A DNA stretch of 64,000 nucleotides from Pyropia haitanensis (Eukaryota; Rhodophyta; Bangiophyceae; Bangiales; Bangiaceae), in the NCBI GenBank assembly GCA_008729055.1, contig SDUX01000010.1, forward strand, positions 2,185,090 through 2,249,089, in the 5' to 3' direction. Under the pieces are notes generated by a model. The model made no database searches and was not told the origin of the DNA. It saw only the letters and a program-made list of their open reading frames with translations. The position numbers were made by a program, and so were the translations under genes. This document shows, piece after piece, positions 62,098 through 64,000 of this stretch. Numbering within the stretch: position 1 is the stretch's first letter; each line of letters opens with the position of its first letter.

Positions 62098-63226
62098 GGG
62101 TAGGTGGGGGGGGAGGGGAAGGGGGAAGTGAGGCGCGGCGCCTCTCGGTATGCATGACGCGCGCTTGACCTGCATGGGTGGTGTGGCGGTAGACTCGTGC
62201 ATTTTTTTTCCACGTACGTGTCAGTTCGTTCCCAACGCTCCCCAGATATCCTTTCTTTGTCAGGCGGGCTTCGCGACGATGTGACTCGCCTCACTGAGGA
62301 CACGTCGGGGTCCCCTTCTCCCATCCAGGGCGGCTCGCGGCGGCATTGCCATCGCTACCCCCACCATCCACCGCCACCAAACGCATCAGCGGCGCGCCGG
62401 GGGTGCACTCAGTCTTGCACCCATCACCCTTCCCCCGTCCTTCATCGAGGTGGCGGTGAAAGCACACACAACGTGGTGGGCTTCAGCGAACCAGGTAGGC
62501 AAGGAAAAACGGGCGGGCAGCGAGAAGAACAGGAACAAAAAGAGCAGACGTCCGCCAGGACGCGTCGGGCTATGGTCCCCACTCTCATACAGTCGCCGCG
62601 CTCGGTGCTGGCGCGTCCGGCCCCGTTGTCAGAATTTCTTCAACAGTTCTGTGAATGGTCGTCAGCGGGCGGTGTCGCCATTCAACGCCTGATGAGACAG
62701 ATCCAAACAGATGATGTGTGACCGACGCGCCAGCCCAGCGCCGCAAGGTCCGCTGGACGCGGGCGGCACGCGAGCGGGCCCCGACGAAAGAGCCCCCCAG
62801 ATCGCCTGACAGCGCTTGGCGCAACACCCCGCCGCCTCGGCCGTCGAGGTGGCGACAGCCGACCCCTCGTGGCGGTGGCGGGCCCCCGTCGCTGCTGGCC
62901 CGCACATCGGGTGGCGTCAGCACCAGATCCCGGTGCTGCGGCCGCGCGCACCACCACGGGTGGAGCGCTGGGAGAAGGTCGGGCACGTGGGCAGAGGCTC
63001 CCTTCCAGCCATAGTCGCGCCGCCCCGCCTCACCCCCCCAGCCATGCCACGGGAAAGCCTACGCGCTGGCCTGCGCGCAGCGGCGCCCGTCCGGTCCTGT
63101 GCGCAGCGGGGGCGCGCGCTCCCCTCTGGCTGCCGCCGCTCCGCCTCCCACTTGCCAAAACGGGTGCCCTGGTGTGCCCTTTCCATCACCCACCGTCACC
63201 CCCCGTGGCTCTGCACTACTGGTTCT
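62098..63226. other. No gene recognised
   Basis: ~1.1 kb. T-rich patches at 62200-62290, then GC-rich mixed sequence. No domain or RNA gene; probably the ValRS 3' end and the promoter of the next gene. Confidence 0.45.
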
Positions 63227-64000
63227 ATGGGGTTGGCGGCAATGGCCCCTCGGCTGGCGTTGCTGATGCTGGCGGCCACTGTGGCCGCGGCGGCGGCGGC
63301 GGGTGCGCCGTGCGCGGCGGCCGCGGCGGCGCGGGCGGCGCCGCTCCCCCCCCCGGCGTCGCTATCCCTGTCCGTGACGTCGCGAGCGCTCACCCCCCCC
63401 GACGTGCGGGGCACCTACATCGCCGTGTTTGCCAACGAACGCGCCGGCGCGCCATGCCCCCGGACGCTCTCCATCTCTGGCGGCACGCCCGTAAACAGCA
63501 CCAGCGAGCGGGTGGCACTGCAGTTTACCGCCAGCGACCTCGTGGCCGACGCGGCGCCCTGCGGTGCTGCCACGTTGGTGAAGGCGGTCGCGACGAGCGA
63601 CGTGCACCGGCGGAACGTCATGGACCGCCTGGGCATGCCCAACGGCAGCCGCGCCATCGCCGCGTCGGACCTCATCGAGGAGTACGTCCAGTGGGCGGAC
63701 GTGGTCGGGTTCAACTTGGGCAGCCTGGCGTGCGGGGCGGCGACGTCGCCCTTGGACGCGAACACGCTCGCGCTGTGGGGGGACAGCCCCCGGAACGTGA
63801 GCATCGGCGACCCGGCGGCGGGCGAGCAGGTGAAGGTGGTGCGCCTCGCGGCCGGCGGCCGGCACCTCCTGTTTATGGCCCGGACGGCGCCGCTGTGCAT
63901 CCTGTCGGCCAAGCCGCTGCCGGGCGCCGCCGCGGCACCCGGCCTGTCGCCGGGGATGACCGCCGCCGCCGCCGCGGGCGCCGTCGGCGTTGCCGCCATT
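63227..64000 (+). CDS. Secreted or membrane protein, 3' end outside the window
   Basis: The ATG at 63227 (an alternative Met lies five codons later) opens a 258-codon frame that is still open at the right edge. The first ~35 residues form a signal peptide: Met, Pro-Arg, then Leu-Ala-Leu-Leu-Met-Leu-Ala-Ala and an Ala run. The following ~200 residues have ordinary composition with beta-like alternation, several Cys, and N-glycosylation sequons (Asn-Ser-Thr, Asn-Gly-Ser, Asn-Val-Ser). The last residues (Ala-Ala-Ala-Gly-Ala-Val-Gly-Val-Ala-Ala-Ile) may begin a membrane segment. I do not recognise the family. GC at third positions is as high as in the neighbouring genes. Confidence 0.68.
   Translation, partial: MGLAAMAPRLALLMLAATVAAAAAAGAPCAAAAAARAAPLPPPASLSLSVTSRALTPPDVRGTYIAVFANERAGAPCPRTLSISGGTPVNSTSERVALQFTASDLVADAAPCGAATLVKAVATSDVHRRNVMDRLGMPNGSRAIAASDLIEEYVQWADVVGFNLGSLACGAATSPLDANTLALWGDSPRNVSIGDPAAGEQVKVVRLAAGGRHLLFMARTAPLCILSAKPLPGAAAAPGLSPGMTAAAAAGAVGVAAI

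Noticed and set aside
1..64000. CRISPR array, rRNA genes, bacterial operons
   Set aside because: No regularly spaced repeats and no rRNA-like sequence; spliced genes and mitochondrial carriers show nuclear eukaryotic DNA.

Overview
The window is nuclear DNA from an intron-poor, extremely GC-rich photosynthetic eukaryote. I infer a bangiophyte red alga of the Porphyra/Pyropia kind. The evidence is: mitochondrial genes of nuclear type (NDUFB7, VDAC, a phosphate-carrier-like SLC25 protein); a ribosome-binding factor A (RbfA) whose N terminus starts Met-Ala-Phe, as red algal and glaucophyte plastid transit peptides often do; plant-like residues in NDUFB7; and few, short introns in compact genes full of Ala/Gly/Pro runs and G/C homopolymers. 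The genus is inference. Because GC is so high, stop codons are rare on both strands and most long open frames are meaningless. I kept only frames with a recognisable domain or a strong structural reason.

Layout. 1-7257: an acidic repetitive ORF cut by the left edge, a gene-poor stretch with a ~197 bp tandem repeat, and a minus-strand pair of ORFs, the second encoding a Ulp1-type (C48) cysteine protease. The pair resembles a mobile-element cassette. 7258-10116: no gene, with G runs of 25 and 33. 10117-16000: NDUFB7, a TPR co-chaperone-like protein, a SURF2-like protein and a bHLH+GAF protein. 19226-20517: a Cys-pair (zinc-ribbon-like) protein. 20518-25230: a gene desert whose core (22.5-24.9 kb) has clearly lower GC. 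25231-27364: plastid-type RbfA converging on a three-exon KISH/TMEM167 gene. 30190-34550: a bZIP factor converging on a JMJD5/KDM8-like JmjC protein. 37264-40499: a secreted two-module Cys-rich protein, then an XRCC2-like RecA-fold ATPase. 41893-49279: a CCT-like protein and an SLC25 carrier with a very long N-terminal extension. 52810-62097: a dense housekeeping block (VDAC, inorganic pyrophosphatase fused to a degenerate fructose-1,6-bisphosphatase domain, RRP41, cytosolic valyl-tRNA synthetase). 63227-64000: a secreted or membrane protein open at the right edge.

Common themes. VDAC/pyrophosphatase, RRP41/ValRS and TPR/SURF2 are head-to-head pairs separated by 320-660 bp that may share promoters. 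All five introns I could place by protein alignment start with GTRCGT, not the usual GTRAGT. At least seven genes keep conserved sequence only if the frame changes at G or C homopolymers, which suggests miscounted or genuinely unstable runs. The most interesting locus is the pyrophosphatase-pseudo-FBPase fusion. It has an intact PPase active site and an FBPase fold that has lost its metal ligands but keeps part of the AMP-site pattern, so it may be a pyrophosphatase with a built-in metabolite sensor.
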